Source of the DNA: RGIG5270 sp045538635
GTDB lineage: Bacteria > Verrucomicrobiota > Lentisphaeria > Victivallales > Victivallaceae
Reading direction: 5' to 3'
DNA: 13,770 nucleotides
Assembly (NCBI GenBank): GCA_045538635.1
Contig: JAZSRU010000134.1
Span: forward strand, 1 to 13,770
In this document: positions 12,603 to 13,770 of the stretch, piece after piece
How the letters are laid out: every line of letters starts with the position of its first letter
Numbering within the stretch: the first letter of the stretch is position 1
The notes under the pieces: model-generated
Seen by the model: the letters and a program-made list of their open reading frames with translations, nothing else
What the model was told of the DNA's origin: nothing
The model's database searches: none
Position numbers and translations under genes: made by a program

Positions 12603-13640
12603 ATGAAATATTTGCTGATTGCATTTTGTATGGCGGCATTGTCGGTTTACGGCGGCAATCTGCTGCAGAATTCCTCCTTTGAAAAAATTGATGAATTCAA
12701 AAATATTCCGGAATCCTGGGGAATTGTCAAGCGCGGTATCCTGCATGATACCCACAGCGTGGAAAGTTCCGTTGCGCTTGACGGTAAAAATTCTGCACGC
12801 ATCGAAAATCCGACCAATATCACCAAGGGCGCATCGCTGATCTGGATGCAATCCAATCTCGGAGAGAAATTGAATGCGATCGCTCCCGGAACAGATATGG
12901 AGTTTTCGGTTTACATCCGTGCTATTGAAAAAAATGCGACTGCCCGCGTATATTTTGAGGCAATGAAAGCTAAAAAACTTTATCTGCGTGATGTCAAATG
13001 TTCTGCTGATAAGTGGACAAAAGTCATCATGCGTTTTACCAAAGAGGATGTCAATTACGGCAGCCCGTATGTCTGTCTGCAGCTTTTGAACGGCAAAGGA
13101 ATATTGTTTGATTGCGCTTATTTCGGTCCGGTCGGCAAAAATCCGTGGGCGGCGAAGATTGACGGTGAAAATTTTATTGTCAATGGTGATATCGAAACTG
13201 TAAAAGGCACAGTACTTGACAGCTGGAATGTGATCGACCGCTCAAAGTCCGGTGGAACATTCGTGTCTGAAACTGCTGCTTCCGGAAAATATGCTCTGCA
13301 GCTCAAATCTGCTGAAGCACCGCGCGGGATGCTCGCATGGTATCGAACTGTTGATGCAGCCAAACTGCAGAGCGTTGCTCCCGGAACTGAAATGGTTATC
13401 AGAATGAAAGCTAAAACCGATAAACCTTCAACTGTTTTCCGTTTTTATATCGAATTCAAGCAGAAAAATAAGTTTATCGGAACATTTATCGCGCATAATC
13501 AGAAGTGCGCAAAAGACTGGGAAGAAAAAACTTTTACATTCAAAATGCCGGCAGCTTATCCCGATAATGCAAATATCTATTTGCAGTTGATGAGTGCCGG
13601 ACAAGTATTTATTGATGACATTTCAATTCAAAAAAAATAG
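12603..13640 (+). CDS. Secreted protein with two tandem CBM4/9-like (galactose-binding-fold) domains
   Basis: The start at 12603 has AAAGGG seven bases upstream and begins a clear signal peptide: MKY, a hydrophobic core (LLIAFCMAALSVYG), cleavage near residue 17-18. The 345-residue protein is made of two similar halves, about 20-175 and 190-343. Each starts N(L/F)(L/I).N.(S/D).E followed within about 20 residues by (E/D)SW. Each has K-L-x-x-(I/V)-APGT-(D/E)-M in the middle (89-99, 254-264). Each ends in YLQL or VCLQL followed by (I/V)(L/F)(F/I)D (157-170, 326-339). This is the usual look of jelly-roll carbohydrate-binding modules of the CBM4/9 type. No catalytic domain is attached. A role in binding glycans at the surface or in the periplasm is inferred; the ligand is unknown. 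Confidence 0.75.
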   Translation: MKYLLIAFCMAALSVYGGNLLQNSSFEKIDEFKNIPESWGIVKRGILHDTHSVESSVALDGKNSARIENPTNITKGASLIWMQSNLGEKLNAIAPGTDMEFSVYIRAIEKNATARVYFEAMKAKKLYLRDVKCSADKWTKVIMRFTKEDVNYGSPYVCLQLLNGKGILFDCAYFGPVGKNPWAAKIDGENFIVNGDIETVKGTVLDSWNVIDRSKSGGTFVSETAASGKYALQLKSAEAPRGMLAWYRTVDAAKLQSVAPGTEMVIRMKAKTDKPSTVFRFYIEFKQKNKFIGTFIAHNQKCAKDWEEKTFTFKMPAAYPDNANIYLQLMSAGQVFIDDISIQKK

Positions 13641-13696
13641 GTATTGTCCGGAATTTTGTGAAAATGTCAGATGAGAGAAAGCGGGGGCGGTTTATC

Positions 13697-13770
13697 CTAT
13701 GTTTTTTGCCGGACGGATCTTTCGATACAATCGGTACATTTTGCAAGAAATTCAAGATGGTAGCCGTCGC
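13697..13770 (-). CDS. Possible C-terminal end of a minus-strand gene (partial)
   Basis: Entering from the right edge, a frame codes for 23 residues, DGYHLEFLAKCTDCIERSVRQKT, before TAG at 13699-13697. The composition is protein-like and contains a Cys-x-x-Cys pair, but the fragment is too short to place. A plus-strand frame from 13664 is also open to the edge and lacks a Shine-Dalgarno. The minus reading is favoured only weakly. Confidence 0.3.
   Translation of the reverse strand, partial: DGYHLEFLAKCTDCIERSVRQKT

Noticed and set aside
13646..13714. GTCCGG (13646-13651) and CCGGAC (13709-13714) as a terminator for the secreted-protein gene
   Set aside because: Only six pairs with a loop of 57 bases, and no T-run after the right arm.
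13664..13770. Plus-strand frame open to the window edge
   Set aside because: No Shine-Dalgarno, unconvincing composition, and it competes with a minus-strand frame that has a plausible C-terminus; too short to decide.

Overview
The window is the str/S10 ribosomal-protein cluster of a bacterium that I infer, without certainty, to be a member of the PVC group, most likely a Lentisphaerota/Victivallales-type organism. The grounds are fusA running straight into rpsJ with no tuf between them (a junction also found in Chlamydiae), flanking carbohydrate genes (a mannonate-type SDR, an Asp-box repeat protein, a secreted carbohydrate-binding-like protein), and AT-rich intergenic DNA with gene starts preceded by ordinary Shine-Dalgarno sequences.

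Layout. 1-504 (minus): 5' part of an SDR oxidoreductase of the D-mannonate oxidoreductase type, running off the left edge. 684-1073 (plus): small unrecognised membrane protein. 1311-7597 (plus): rpsL, rpsG, fusA, rpsJ, rplC, rplD, rplW, rplB, rpsS, closed by a strong intrinsic terminator at 7624-7660. 7661-8045: gene-free DNA with terminator hairpins that work on the minus strand. 8046-12303 (minus): reading from high to low coordinates, pdxK/pdxY-type kinase, proA, trmO (4-base overlap with proA), then an Asp-box/sialidase-fold protein. 12603-13640 (plus): secreted protein with two similar CBM-like halves, divergent from the kinase. 13697-13770 (minus): possible C-terminal end of another gene.

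How they work together. The central block makes translation components: S12, S7, EF-G, S10, L3, L4, L23, L2 and S19. One promoter upstream of rpsL probably drives it. The only sizeable internal gap (4708-4904, between rpsJ and rplC) is full of inverted repeats and is the best candidate for a regulatory RNA. The cluster then stops at rpsS, where most bacteria continue with rplV-rpsC-rplP and the spc genes. The flanking genes are metabolic: uronate use, vitamin B6 salvage, proline synthesis, tRNA modification and glycan binding.

Most interesting signals: (1) the structured rpsJ-rplC gap; (2) a repeated promoter geometry, TTGAA(A/T)-16 bp-TATATT or close to it, before four separate transcription units; (3) an S12 with Arg at position 88, an amino acid linked to streptomycin resistance; (4) L3 with Glu at the position of the methylated Gln150; (5) truncation of the S10 cluster by a terminator; (6) a perfect 8-bp inverted repeat over the likely -35 box of the secreted-protein gene; (7) a shared 10-mer just downstream of the -10 boxes of two carbohydrate genes. 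I found no mobile element, CRISPR array, tRNA or rRNA.
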